The notes under the pieces were generated by a model. The model worked only from the letters and a program-made list of their open reading frames with translations. It was not told the origin of the DNA and searched no databases. This document shows, one piece after another, positions 36,452-46,285 of a stretch of DNA of 64,000 nt (the first letter of the stretch is position 1; every line of letters begins with the position of its first letter). Both the position numbers and the translations under genes were made by a program. Source of the stretch: Oceanospirillum sanctuarii (GTDB lineage: Bacteria > Pseudomonadota > Gammaproteobacteria > Pseudomonadales > Halomonadaceae); NCBI RefSeq assembly GCF_002150805.1, contig NZ_MTBA01000003.1, positions 186,001 to 250,000 on the forward strand, written 5' to 3'.

Positions 36452-39400
36452 CTATTCATAATCAGGTTCAGGCATGTGCGGCAGTTTCTGAACGATATAG
36501 GTGTACACCGTTGGCACCACGTAAAGGGTCAGCAGCGTACCAAAGGTCAGACCACCGACAATCACCCAACCGATCGCCTGACGACTTTCCGCACCGGCAC
36601 CTGTGGCCAACGCCAGAGGCAGGTTACCCAACACCATCGCACCGGTTGTCATCAGAATCGGACGCAGACGCAGTACACTCGCCTCTACGATTGCCTCAAA
36701 CTTCTCTTTGCCTTCCTCACGCAGCTGGTTGGCAAATTCAGTCATCAGAATACCGTGCTTAGTGATCAGACCGATCAGGGTAATCAGACCGATCTGGCTA
36801 TACACGTTAAGCGTACCGCCGGTCATCTTCATGGTCAGAAGTGCACCCAGAATCGCCAGAGGAACCGTCAGCATAATCACCATCGGGGAACGGAAGCTTT
36901 CAAACTGCGCAGCCAGTACCAGATAGATAAAGCCCAGGGCCAGAATAAAGGTGATCATCAGGGAGTCACCGGACTCCATATATTCACGGGCCTGACCACT
37001 GTAGTCGTACTGAATACCCTGAATGCCCATCTCTTTAGCGGTTTCTTCAACCGTATCTCGCAGCCAAACCAGCGCATCGCCCTGAGTCAAACCCGGTGTG
37101 AGACTTGCCTTAATGGTCGCAGCACGCAGCTTGTTGAAGTGGTTCAGCTCTTTCGGCGCAACCGTCTCAACCAGTGTCACCAGATTCGACAACTGAATCA
37201 TCTGACCAGAGGCTGAACGCACGTAGATAGAAGACAGAGAGGATGGTGTAGCACGATCCACATCTGCAACCTTAGCGATCACATCATACTGCTCGTTACC
37301 ATCTTTATAACGGGTGATGGTACGACCACCCAGTAGGGTTTCCAGCGTACTGGTCACATCCGCAATGGACACGCCCACCGCTGCTGCTTTATCACGGTTG
37401 ATCTTCAGATTGATCTGCGGCTTGTTCAGCTTCAGATCCACATCCGGGTTCACCAGTTTGCCACTGGCGTACACTTTGCCCATTACGGCACCGATCAGTT
37501 TCTGCAGATCGCTGAAGTCCGCCGTGGACTGAACCACCAGTTCAACCGGACGTGCAATCGGGCTCTGCCCCAGAGAAGCCGGAGTAATCGGGAAAGACAT
37601 AATACCCGGAATACCGCCAAACATAGGGCCACGCAGAGAACCAGCCACTTCCTGAGCACTACGCTCACGCTCTTCCCAGTCTTTCATACCGGCAAAGGAG
37701 ATCACGTTGCTTTCCGTCGGGAACAGACCGGTAATCACAAAATAGCGCTCGATTTCAGGCACGGTAGAGAACACGCCTTCGATCTGGCGGCTGTACTTAT
37801 CCAGAAACTCGGTGGTGGAACCTTCAGGGCCAATACCGAAACCGATAATGGTGCCTCGGTCTTCAACCGGAGACAGTTCGCTATTCAGACTGGTAAAGGT
37901 CACATACAGACCGCCCAGACAGGCAACACCTACCAGCAGTACAACCGGACGCGCCTTCAGGGTCCATTTCAGGGAGCGACGGTAAAGATCGCCCATGCCA
38001 TCCAGAACCTTCTCACCCCACAGATAAAACTTACCGTGGTTTTCGTGCTTCAGAATGCGCGAACACATCATCGGCGACAGAGTCAGCGCCACAAAACCGG
38101 ATACCAGAACCGCACCTGCCAGTGTCAGGGCAAATTCCGCAAACAGCTTACCGGTACGACCTTCGGTAAAGGCCAGCGGGGTAAATACCGCTGCCAATGT
38201 GATCGTCATCGCGATTACCGCAAAGCCGATCTCTTTCGAGCCTTTGAACGCCGCCTGAATCGGGTGCATACCCTCTTCAATATGACGGTAGATGTTCTCC
38301 AGCATAACGATGGCATCATCCACCACCAGACCAATCGCCATCACCATCGCCAGCAGGGTCAGGGTGTTGATGGAGTAGCCCAACACATACATGAAGACAA
38401 AAGCACCGATCAGAGAGACCGGAATCGTCACCAGAGGAATCAGAGTCGCACGCAAAGAACGCAGGAAGATAAAGATCACCAGAATAACCAGGATCACAGC
38501 TTCTGCGATGGTGGAGTAAACCGCCTTGATAGAGCGATCAATAAAGATGGATGAGTCATAGGCCACATTCACCTTCATCCCTTCCGGCAGAATCGCTTCG
38601 ATCTCAGGGATCATGCCACGAACACTGCCGGATACATCCAGCGGGTTCGCCACCGACTGTTTTACCACGCCCATCGCCACGGCGGTTTTGCCGTTAAAGC
38701 GCACGGTACCGCGATCATTAGCTGCCGCAATGCGAACCTGGGCAACATCTTTAACCCGTACCAGATAACCGTCGTTGTTACGCAGAATCACCTGCTCAAA
38801 CTCTTCCGGCGTTTGCAGGTCGGTTTGTGCTAACAGAGTGAACTCACGGTTTGCCGACTTAATCGTACCCGATGGCACCTCAAGGTTCTGGCTGCGGATC
38901 GCATTGGAGATATCAGTCGTGGTTACGCCGAAAGCCGCCATACGGGCTTTATCCAGCCAGATACGCATGGCGTAACGACGCTCACCGAAGATACGCACCT
39001 CAGCCACACCCGGTGCGGTCTGCAGACGGTCTTTTACCAGACGGTCGGCAAAGTCGGTCATTTCCAGCGGTGTATGATTCGGACTGGAGAACGCCAGATA
39101 CATGATCGGTTGGGCATTGGCTTCTACCTTAGCCACAATCGGCTCGTCGATATCAGCCGGCAGACGGCCGCGCACACGCCCCACACGGTCACGTACATCA
39201 GACGCCGCGTTATCAGCATCACGATCCAGCTTGAAGTTAATGGTGATCTGACTCTTACCGGTACTGGAAGAGGAGGTCATAAAGTCGATGCCCTCGATAC
39301 CGGAGAGAGAATCCTCCAGCACGTTGGTCACCTGAGATTCGATAATGCTGGCGTTGGCACCGGTATAAGTGGTGACAACGGAAACCGTTGGTACGTCGAT

Positions 39401-39517
39401 ATTCGGGTATTCCCGAACCGACAGACGGTCGTAGGCGATCACGCCCACCAGCATCAGCAACAGGCTCATCACCGTTGCAAATACCGGTCGTTTAATGGAA
39501 ATTTCTGACAATACCAT
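36452..39517 (-). CDS. RND efflux pump inner-membrane transporter (HAE1 type)
   Basis: 1021 residues, typical of the AcrB/MdtB/MexF class. It has the N-terminal helix after SEISIKRPVFATVMSLLLML, two large periplasmic loops, and the proton-relay Asp pair in helix 4 (AIGLVVDDAIVMLENIYRH). It pumps hydrophobic compounds out with proton influx, with the adaptor encoded 38 bases upstream. No outer-membrane channel gene is present, so it presumably uses a TolC-like protein encoded elsewhere. No local regulator gene is adjacent. Confidence 0.95.
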   Translation of the reverse strand: MVLSEISIKRPVFATVMSLLLMLVGVIAYDRLSVREYPNIDVPTVSVVTTYTGANASIIESQVTNVLEDSLSGIEGIDFMTSSSSTGKSQITINFKLDRDADNAASDVRDRVGRVRGRLPADIDEPIVAKVEANAQPIMYLAFSSPNHTPLEMTDFADRLVKDRLQTAPGVAEVRIFGERRYAMRIWLDKARMAAFGVTTTDISNAIRSQNLEVPSGTIKSANREFTLLAQTDLQTPEEFEQVILRNNDGYLVRVKDVAQVRIAAANDRGTVRFNGKTAVAMGVVKQSVANPLDVSGSVRGMIPEIEAILPEGMKVNVAYDSSIFIDRSIKAVYSTIAEAVILVILVIFIFLRSLRATLIPLVTIPVSLIGAFVFMYVLGYSINTLTLLAMVMAIGLVVDDAIVMLENIYRHIEEGMHPIQAAFKGSKEIGFAVIAMTITLAAVFTPLAFTEGRTGKLFAEFALTLAGAVLVSGFVALTLSPMMCSRILKHENHGKFYLWGEKVLDGMGDLYRRSLKWTLKARPVVLLVGVACLGGLYVTFTSLNSELSPVEDRGTIIGFGIGPEGSTTEFLDKYSRQIEGVFSTVPEIERYFVITGLFPTESNVISFAGMKDWEERERSAQEVAGSLRGPMFGGIPGIMSFPITPASLGQSPIARPVELVVQSTADFSDLQKLIGAVMGKVYASGKLVNPDVDLKLNKPQINLKINRDKAAAVGVSIADVTSTLETLLGGRTITRYKDGNEQYDVIAKVADVDRATPSSLSSIYVRSASGQMIQLSNLVTLVETVAPKELNHFNKLRAATIKASLTPGLTQGDALVWLRDTVEETAKEMGIQGIQYDYSGQAREYMESGDSLMITFILALGFIYLVLAAQFESFRSPMVIMLTVPLAILGALLTMKMTGGTLNVYSQIGLITLIGLITKHGILMTEFANQLREEGKEKFEAIVEASVLRLRPILMTTGAMVLGNLPLALATGAGAESRQAIGWVIVGGLTFGTLLTLYVVPTVYTYIVQKLPHMPEPDYE

Positions 39518-39555
39518 GCCGAAGATGCTCCTTAATTAGCCGTTAGCGTACGGGC

Positions 39556-40635
39556 TTACTGGCCTTGTTCAGGCTGAGGTTTAGCGGCCTGCAGATTAAC
39601 AGGCATGGCCGGTGCTCCCGGACGCAGCTTCATCTGACCCGCAGTGACAACGATGTCACCAGCGTTAACCCCCTTCAGAATCTGAACACGGCCACGCTCA
39701 CGGATACCGGTCACTACAGGACGGATAGCAACCTTGCCCTCTTCCAGCACGTAAACCAGCTGGGTATTGCCCTGAGGCACCAGAGCTTCCTCCTGCACCA
39801 TCAGTGCATTCTCAAGGGTTTCCAGTTTCAGGTTCACGCGGGCAAAAAGACCCGGACGCAGCTTACCGCTGTCGTTCGCAAGGCTTGCTACCACCTTAAC
39901 GCTGCGGCCGTTCACATCCACCTGCGGAGAAACCGCGAAGACAGTACCGTTGAAGTGCTCGCCCGGAATGGAGTCCAGCATCACATCAACGCTCTGACCC
40001 ACAGCCAGACCGGTCAGATAGATTTCAGGAACGCGGAATTCAACACGCATCGGATCAACGGATACCAGACTCACCAGAGGCTGGCCCGGTGTTACATATT
40101 CACCAGTGCTTACTTCGCGCAGACCAATCAGACCTTTGAAAGGTGCATTCAGGGTCATCTTGCCCAGACGCTCCTGTGCCAGCGCCACACCCGCCTGATC
40201 AATACGCAGTTTTGCCAGCGCACTGTCGCGGGTATTCACACTACCGGCATTATTATTCACCAGCTGGTTGGCACGCTTATATTCCACTTCGCTCAAACCG
40301 CGACTGGCTTCCGCCTGTTTGAGTTCTGCGCGTTGAATGGAATCATCCAGCTTGAACAGAGGCTTACCCGCTTCAACGACCTGACCTTCACGGAAAAGAA
40401 TCTGAGCCACACGACCGGACACTTCCGGACTGATGGTGACCGTTTCATCGGCAGACAGAGAACCCACCACTTCCACGGTACGTTCCAGTGTTTCTGCCTT
40501 GGCGATCTGAGCCTCCACAGGCATAGGGGGCATCTGTGGTCCGGCCGCCTGAGCCAGTGGAGCACTGAAAGAAAGGGCACTGATCAGTGGCAGTAAGGCA
40601 CCGAAGGCCAGTGTCCGGGGAAGGGAATATTTCAT
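39556..40635 (-). CDS. RND efflux periplasmic adaptor (membrane fusion protein)
   Basis: 359 residues from the ATG at 40635, which has GAGG upstream and starts a good signal peptide (LAFGALLPLISALSFSAPLA then QAA). The frame is open to 40695, but that start gives a long polar leader. Domains: barrel-sandwich/lipoyl halves (SGRVAQILFREGQVVEAGKP, LNAPFKGLIGLREVSTGEYV), a short alpha hairpin and a beta-barrel region. It links the RND pump to the outer-membrane channel. The C-terminus is Pro/Gln rich. Confidence 0.93.
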   Translation of the reverse strand: MKYSLPRTLAFGALLPLISALSFSAPLAQAAGPQMPPMPVEAQIAKAETLERTVEVVGSLSADETVTISPEVSGRVAQILFREGQVVEAGKPLFKLDDSIQRAELKQAEASRGLSEVEYKRANQLVNNNAGSVNTRDSALAKLRIDQAGVALAQERLGKMTLNAPFKGLIGLREVSTGEYVTPGQPLVSLVSVDPMRVEFRVPEIYLTGLAVGQSVDVMLDSIPGEHFNGTVFAVSPQVDVNGRSVKVVASLANDSGKLRPGLFARVNLKLETLENALMVQEEALVPQGNTQLVYVLEEGKVAIRPVVTGIRERGRVQILKGVNAGDIVVTAGQMKLRPGAPAMPVNLQAAKPQPEQGQ

Positions 40636-40945
40636 GCGATTGAGCCTCTGCTTATCCTTGAGCATTTTTATGCTGTCGTTAAACCTCGTCTGCAAAACTA
40701 CAGGTCAAACCGACCAGGAAATGACGGCAAAACCTGAGCTCTGCTATACGAAGCGTAGGACAATTGGATTGATTCTTTGAATAACGGACTATGATACTCA
40801 GCTTTAAATAGCATCACAGAGGAACAATTAATCAGCTTCCGGCCTGTGAGCAATAAGCTGCAAGATCGGCCGATATTGCCCTAAAAAAGCGCATATTAAG
40901 GCTGTTTTCCCTGTCATGACAACATAGAAAACGTCAGGCTCAGTA
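40636..40945. other. Intergenic region upstream of the efflux operon
   Basis: About 310 bases with no gene or clear terminator. It should contain the efflux operon promoter on the minus strand, but no near-consensus promoter stood out. Confidence 0.5.
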
Positions 40946-41668
40946 TCAGGTATGTACCAGCAGATGCTGCCCGACTAAACCGGTGAGAAAACCGGCAACT
41001 GCCGCCATCGGCGGCCACCAGTCTTTATCCAGCCGAACCTGAGGGGCAATATCCTGAAAGGTAAGATAGAGAATGCCGCCGGTCGCCCAGAGCATAATAA
41101 AGCCCAAAAGCATCTCCATCTCCGATAGCCAGACAAAACCGATCCAGGCGGAAACAGGGCCGATAGGCACCAGCAGAATAAAAAAGATCAGAATTTTACG
41201 GCACTGGTGAGGACGAATCGCGATCATCTCCCGGTAGGCGTTAAAACCCTCCGGCAGATTCTGCAACGCCATCAATAGCGCCAGTAACAAACCGCTTTCG
41301 CTACCGAGAGCCAAAGATGCCCCCAGAGCCATCGCTTCCGGTGTAAAGTCCAGCAGCATCGCCAACAGCTGCGCCGTGGAACCGCCACGACGACTGAGAA
41401 TGATATCTGCCGCCATAAACATCAGACCGCCGCTAAGCACCGCAATGACAATCCAGAGAGTGGAAAGCGCCTTCTGCCCCTCCGGCACCAATACCAGTGC
41501 AACTGCTGCCAGCAAAACCCCGGCACCATAAGCAACCACAGAGTGCTTAAGCTCATTTTCCAACCACTGATTCTGGAAGTGTTCGATGCGGGCAAGAAAG
41601 CCGCCCAGAGGAATGGTTACTGCAGCCAGCGTGGCATAGAGCAAGGCCAGATAGAGAGCCTCAGACAT
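40946..41668 (-). CDS. ZIP-like metal transporter family protein
   Basis: 240 residues with about seven or eight membrane helices. The two core helices carry LDFTPEAMALGASLALG and LQNLPEGFNAYREM. Typical ZIP proteins have HxxPEG and H-N-F-P-E-G there, so the PEG-type motifs are partly kept while two His ligands are replaced. It is probably a divergent ZIP transporter with an uncertain metal, or a non-transporting relative. AAGGAT precedes the ATG. Confidence 0.78.
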   Translation of the reverse strand: MSEALYLALLYATLAAVTIPLGGFLARIEHFQNQWLENELKHSVVAYGAGVLLAAVALVLVPEGQKALSTLWIVIAVLSGGLMFMAADIILSRRGGSTAQLLAMLLDFTPEAMALGASLALGSESGLLLALLMALQNLPEGFNAYREMIAIRPHQCRKILIFFILLVPIGPVSAWIGFVWLSEMEMLLGFIMLWATGGILYLTFQDIAPQVRLDKDWWPPMAAVAGFLTGLVGQHLLVHT

Positions 41669-41731
41669 GGTTCATCCTTGTAGCAAGAAAAGAGGAGTCA
41701 GAAAGCAAGCTGGTCAAGTGGCGCAGCCACT

Positions 41732-43411
41732 TCAGTCCACATCAAGGGAGTTTGAAAAGCAAAAGCTGTTTTTACCCTGCATTTTGGCCTGATACATCGC
41801 CTGATCTGCCAGAGTAACCAACTGATTAACGCCAAGATCCCGCTCGCCGGCAAAAAGGCTGACACCAATACTGGCGGTTACCTTCAGCTCTGTGCCCTCA
41901 GGCATAACCACAGGTCTGTTCATCTCCTGCAGCATACGGTTCAGAATTGGCTCTAACTGATCCCGCCCCCGAATACCGGGCAGTACCGCGACAAATTCAT
42001 CGCCTCCCAGGCGAGCCAGCGTATCTTCAGCCCGCAGTACAGAGGCAAGACGGTTGGCGATTTCCACTAACAGGAAATCACCCGCATCATGGCCGTGTTC
42101 GTCATTTACCTCTTTGAAACCGTCAAGGTCGATAAAGAAGACCGCCAGATCACGTCGTTCTTTGCGGGTATGTTCCAGCGCTAATCCCAGACGATCAAAC
42201 AACAGGACCCGATTCGGTAAACCGGTGAGCATATCGTAATGGGCGATACGCTGAAGCTGCTCCTGATACTCCTTCACTTCGGTGATTTCCAGATGAGTAC
42301 CGTACATCTCAAGGGGCTGACCGTCAGCCTGCCATGATGCAACACGGCCACGATCCTGTACCCAGATCCAGTGTCCATCCTTATGGCGCATACGGACTTC
42401 ACACTCGTAAAAGTCGTCTTCACCGGAGAAATGCTTCTCCAGCAGTTGAGCTGAACGCTCCAGATCATCCGGGTGCGACAGCGACTGCCAGGTCTCGATT
42501 GAAACCGGCTCAAGCTCACTCAGGGTATAACCCACCATCTCGGCCCAGCGTTCGTTGTAAACCGTTTCGCCAGTCTGAATATTCCAGCTCCAGGTTCCGG
42601 CACGGGTGCCTTCTACGATGTTCTCCAGATACTCATGTTCCCGCTGCAGCTCCTGCTGTGTCTGGCTAATGGTGCGCAGCATCTGTCCCATGGCATCGGT
42701 TAGTTGGGAAATTTCACGATATGGGGAAACAGGTTCAACCAGTTGAGGAATGGAGGAGCCATCCTGCTGATCCACAGCTTCAGCCAGGGTTCTCAGCGGA
42801 CGGATAAAGAGGTGTTTCAGCAGCAGAATCAATACCAGAGAGAGCACCAGAAGCAGTACCAGCATGGAACCGACAATCTGCATCAGCAATGCCAGAGAGC
42901 GCTTCTTCAGTTCGCGGTCACTGGCGTAAACTCTCACCTGCCCAAGGGCATCGCCACTGCTACCGGAGATATTAAGCTCGGCAAAATAAGAGTTATGACT
43001 GATCAGTTTGTTCGCCGAAGCGGCCTCAGCCTCTATGCTGACAACACCCTCTGCGGTGCGCTCCCAACCGGAGGTGTACACCTTCTGTCCGGTGATTTCA
43101 CCCATCTTATAGTCATCCACCACAATGGCAGAAAGTGCCGAGTGGTTATGGGTACGGATCTCGTGAGCCACCAGCTTGTCGTACTCATTAACCTGATAGG
43201 ATTCGATATAGTTAGCCAGCGTACCCGCCAGACGCACTGCACTCTCTTCGGTCTGGCCGATGATTTCATGCTCCAGCTGTTCCTGCTGCCAGTGGTAGGT
43301 ATAAGCACCATAACCGCTGAACACAAGACCTGCGCTGATCACCACCAGAAGGGTGATCAGATAGAGCGAAGACTTTTTCTGAGACACTATCGATACTGAC
43401 GACACAGACAC
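41732..43411 (-). CDS. Membrane diguanylate cyclase with periplasmic sensor, PAS and GGDEF
   Basis: About 559 residues. Helix 1 (YLITLLVVISAGLVFSGYGA) and helix 2 (about 175-200) bracket a periplasmic domain of roughly 135 residues; then come a HAMP-like linker, a PAS_3 domain (GTWSWNIQTGETVYNERWAE) and a GGDEF domain with intact active site (ARLGGDEFVAVL) and I-site RAED. It should make c-di-GMP in response to a periplasmic signal. It lies 61 bases downstream of an orphan periplasmic binding protein on the same strand, its likely sensing partner. The start is a GTG with a weak ribosome binding site. Confidence 0.9.
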   Translation of the reverse strand: MSVSSVSIVSQKKSSLYLITLLVVISAGLVFSGYGAYTYHWQQEQLEHEIIGQTEESAVRLAGTLANYIESYQVNEYDKLVAHEIRTHNHSALSAIVVDDYKMGEITGQKVYTSGWERTAEGVVSIEAEAASANKLISHNSYFAELNISGSSGDALGQVRVYASDRELKKRSLALLMQIVGSMLVLLLVLSLVLILLLKHLFIRPLRTLAEAVDQQDGSSIPQLVEPVSPYREISQLTDAMGQMLRTISQTQQELQREHEYLENIVEGTRAGTWSWNIQTGETVYNERWAEMVGYTLSELEPVSIETWQSLSHPDDLERSAQLLEKHFSGEDDFYECEVRMRHKDGHWIWVQDRGRVASWQADGQPLEMYGTHLEITEVKEYQEQLQRIAHYDMLTGLPNRVLLFDRLGLALEHTRKERRDLAVFFIDLDGFKEVNDEHGHDAGDFLLVEIANRLASVLRAEDTLARLGGDEFVAVLPGIRGRDQLEPILNRMLQEMNRPVVMPEGTELKVTASIGVSLFAGERDLGVNQLVTLADQAMYQAKMQGKNSFCFSNSLDVD

Positions 43412-43472
43412 AAACCCGTTAAATCACACTAAGATGCACAACTGATTCAGGAACAAGCGTTGGAACCTTCCT

Positions 43473-44429
43473 TTAATCGGCCGTAATACCCAGAACGTTA
43501 CGTTTGATCGTGGGCAGTAAGTCATCAATATTGCCTTTGGATACCGCCAGCACTTCCAGCTGCTGAATACGGGGGACATTACCGCCAGAAAGATGCTGAT
43601 CGAGTGACGACACGGCCCTTGCTCCCATCAGGAAAGGCTGCTGCATACCAGCACCGACCAAAGTACCCTGCTGAATCATGTCGATAAACTCAGGTTCTGC
43701 ATCAAAACAGATCAGCAGAATTTCACCCGCTTTACCCGCCTGACGGATCGCATCCAACGCGCCCTGATAACGATCGGAACCCTGCAACCAGATAGCTTTC
43801 AAATCGGGATAATCCCGGATCAGTGCCTGACTGTAGGTCAAAGTCTCTTCATAACTGAAGTCGCTTTGCTGATGGATATAAGCACTGGGGATGCCCGCTT
43901 CGCTCAGTGCTAAAAGAAAGCCCTGAGTTCTTAATTTGCCATTCTGACGGGTCTGGGGAATCGCAATAATGCCTACAGAGCCGGACAACTGCAGTTGCTG
44001 GAACTCATTCGCCAGAATCTGCCCCAGCTGGTAAGCACCGGTTTCGTTATCAGATTCGATATAGCTGACAAACTGACCGCCCTGAGTACCAATATCGGAG
44101 ATCACAACAGGGATACCGGCTTTTTCCGCCAGCTTAAGAAGGGTTACCGCAGAGGAGGAGTTGGTGGGCGATAAAACAATGCCATCGACCTTTTCCCTGA
44201 TCGCCTGCACCATATTTTCCAGCTCTTTTTTCGCGCTGTTATCGGCACTCAGCACAAAGACCTGATCACCCTGCGCCTTAGCCTGATCCTCAACGCCACG
44301 CCACATAATGTTCCAGAAAGGGATGCGCAGATCAGATACCACATAAGCGTATCGTTGTCCGTCAGCCCGTACCTGAAACGCCAGCAGGGTCATCAGAGTG
44401 CAGCAAACTATCAGAATGCGTTTGTTCAT
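43473..44429 (-). CDS. Orphan sugar-type periplasmic binding protein (RbsB/LuxP-like)
   Basis: 318 residues. A signal peptide (LIVCCTLMTLLAFQVRA) is followed by a two-lobed periplasmic binding domain of the ribose/LuxP family: YVVSDLRIPFWNIMWRGVED, EKVDGIVLSPTNSSSAVTLL, AIWLQGSDRYQGALDAIRQA, LICFDAEPEFIDMIQQGTL. No ABC permease or ATPase gene is nearby. It is followed by a membrane diguanylate cyclase, so it probably presents a ligand to that sensor rather than feeding a transporter. The ligand could be a sugar, AI-2 or another small polar molecule. Confidence 0.88.
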   Translation of the reverse strand: MNKRILIVCCTLMTLLAFQVRADGQRYAYVVSDLRIPFWNIMWRGVEDQAKAQGDQVFVLSADNSAKKELENMVQAIREKVDGIVLSPTNSSSAVTLLKLAEKAGIPVVISDIGTQGGQFVSYIESDNETGAYQLGQILANEFQQLQLSGSVGIIAIPQTRQNGKLRTQGFLLALSEAGIPSAYIHQQSDFSYEETLTYSQALIRDYPDLKAIWLQGSDRYQGALDAIRQAGKAGEILLICFDAEPEFIDMIQQGTLVGAGMQQPFLMGARAVSSLDQHLSGGNVPRIQQLEVLAVSKGNIDDLLPTIKRNVLGITAD

Positions 44430-44575
44430 TATCGGTCTCCCGGAATGCCAGCAACCCAGAAAAATCCTAAGCCACTAAAACCAGCAATCATAATATAACC
44501 AACAGCTTATAGAGATCTGCGATAAAAAGGTATGAGCCATGCCACTATTTTTGCCCCAGCCAACAAAATAAAGAG

Positions 44576-45346
44576 TTAGCCGCTGAAACTCTGCCAAAGC
44601 AGGCGCAGTGCCAGCAGAGTAACGATAAGGGCAAAACCACGCCGGAACAGGTGACCCGGAATCCGGTTCAGCAGTTTCAGCCCCAGCCAGGTGCCGAAAG
44701 CACCCGCCGCTATCATCAGCAGAATTGGCAAAATCCAGCTGGCAAAGCTAAAACCCACCGCACCAAAAACCGCAGCTTTAGTCACGTGTTGAAAGGACAT
44801 ACAGGCGGAGAACGTCGCCGTTGTGGATAATTTATCTTTATCCATCCGGTGGATAAAAGCTGCCACCAAGGGGCCAGTTGCACCAACAAACATAGAGATC
44901 AGAGTTGTCAGGCCACCGGCAAAAACCGTTTTCGCGCCACTGACCACAAGCTTCTTCGGTTTTGGCCCCCAGACCATATAGAGAATAAACAACGCCACAG
45001 CCCGCTGAATCCAGTCCACCGGCAACTGAATCAGCACCTGAGAAGCGATCAGAGCGCCCAACAAGGCACCAAGCGAAAAGCGCAACACCATCGGCCAGTG
45101 GATATGTCGCCGGGTCATCAGCGCCCGGTTAGCGTTCGAGCCGAACTGCACCAGACCATGTACCGGAATCAGCGCCAGAGGCGGCAGAATGCTGGCCATA
45201 ACCGCCAACAGCATCACCCCGCCGCCAATGCCCATGGCAGCAGTGATAAAAGAGGTCAGCGCGCTGGTCAGCACCAGCCAGAAGAGATGAAGATTAGAGA
45301 TACCCTCTGCCAGAGGTGTTGCCCAAAGCGCCTGAAGATCGGCCAT
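44576..45346 (-). CDS. TauE/SafE family (TSUP) membrane transporter
   Basis: 256 residues, about seven to eight membrane helices in two repeats, with the family motifs AAMGIGGGVMLLAVMA and GATGPLVAAFIHR. TSUP proteins export or import sulfite, sulfoacetate or other sulfur and organic anions; the substrate is not predictable. GAGGAAGGG precedes the ATG. Confidence 0.88.
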   Translation of the reverse strand: MADLQALWATPLAEGISNLHLFWLVLTSALTSFITAAMGIGGGVMLLAVMASILPPLALIPVHGLVQFGSNANRALMTRRHIHWPMVLRFSLGALLGALIASQVLIQLPVDWIQRAVALFILYMVWGPKPKKLVVSGAKTVFAGGLTTLISMFVGATGPLVAAFIHRMDKDKLSTTATFSACMSFQHVTKAAVFGAVGFSFASWILPILLMIAAGAFGTWLGLKLLNRIPGHLFRRGFALIVTLLALRLLWQSFSG

Positions 45347-45533
45347 ATTTCCCTTCCTCTATTCCGGTCTGGTCCAGTAAAAGCTTACTCGAAAGGCTGA
45401 CACCATACTCCCATTGCAGATCCGTTCAACCGGATAAATTAGCAGGTCTTTATTCAATAGCCGCAACCGATCAATAACGTTTCACCATTAAAACCTTCTC
45501 GTACAGGAGTATTCCGGATAAAACCTCTAGACA

Positions 45534-45569
45534 TAAAAAAAGCCCCGGATTGTGATCTCGGGGCTTTTG
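45534..45569 (-). terminator. Intrinsic terminator downstream of yitT-family gene
   Basis: A 10-bp stem (AAAAGCCCCG/CGGGGCTTTT) with an 11-base loop, followed by T on the minus strand. Confidence 0.82.
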
Positions 45570-45604
45570 CTTGTTCTTACTGTTTACGCTGAAGCGAAAC
45601 CGAA

Positions 45605-46285
45605 TTAGCTCTGCGCAGGATGGGCAACAGCAGTAGCTTTGTTATCTGCCTTGCTCTGACCGGCAGCGCTCTCAGCTTCTTTCTTGGCATCATGCTGCAG
45701 CTTCGGCTGAGTGTTCTGCTGGCGGTAACGACCAATAATTGAACCCATCACCACGGTCACCAGCAGAGAAGCGAACCACAGCTCTGCACCAAACAGCCAC
45801 AGGCCGATACCGATGGTGATGGCATCAATCACCAGCAGCGCCCAACCACGATTTACGCCCCAGGCACGCTCCATATAAAGCGCCAGCACGGTAAAGCCAC
45901 CGGTAGAAGCGTTGTGCTGGAACAGGGTGACAATGCCAAAAGCCATCAGCGCACCGGCAGCCAAAGCCCCCAGAATGGCAGATCCCAGATCCAGTACCAC
46001 ATATTGACCAATCAGGTCAGTCAACATACCGATCAGGGTTACCGCCAGTGCGGTACGTAAGGTAAAGCTCAGGCCTTTTTCAAAGTACGCCAGAATATAA
46101 AACGGCAGGTTGATCACCAGAAACACCTGGCCAAAGGTCACGTCGGCCAACAGACGATCACCGATCAGGCCAACACCGGTAATGCCACCGACAGCAACAT
46201 GGCTGGACTGTAAAAACAGAATGCCCAGCGCCATCAGAAAACTACCTTCGAGAATACCTAACCAGTTATGTGCGTGACGTTTCAT
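45605..46285 (-). CDS. YitT-family membrane protein
   Basis: 226 residues from the ATG at 46285, preceded by AGTGAGA; the frame extends to 46345 but without support. It has about five membrane helices with the family pattern GSFLMALGILFLQSSHVAVG then GITGVGLIGD, and QHNASTGGFTVLALY. A charged, Ala/Gln-rich tail follows. Transport or other function unknown. A strong promoter about 370 bases upstream gives it an unusually long leader. Confidence 0.85.
   Translation of the reverse strand: MKRHAHNWLGILEGSFLMALGILFLQSSHVAVGGITGVGLIGDRLLADVTFGQVFLVINLPFYILAYFEKGLSFTLRTALAVTLIGMLTDLIGQYVVLDLGSAILGALAAGALMAFGIVTLFQHNASTGGFTVLALYMERAWGVNRGWALLVIDAITIGIGLWLFGAELWFASLLVTVVMGSIIGRYRQQNTQPKLQHDAKKEAESAAGQSKADNKATAVAHPAQS

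Noticed and set aside
43473-44429. A full sugar ABC importer operon
   Set aside because: No permease or ATPase gene is adjacent on either side; the neighbours are a diguanylate cyclase and a TauE/SafE protein.
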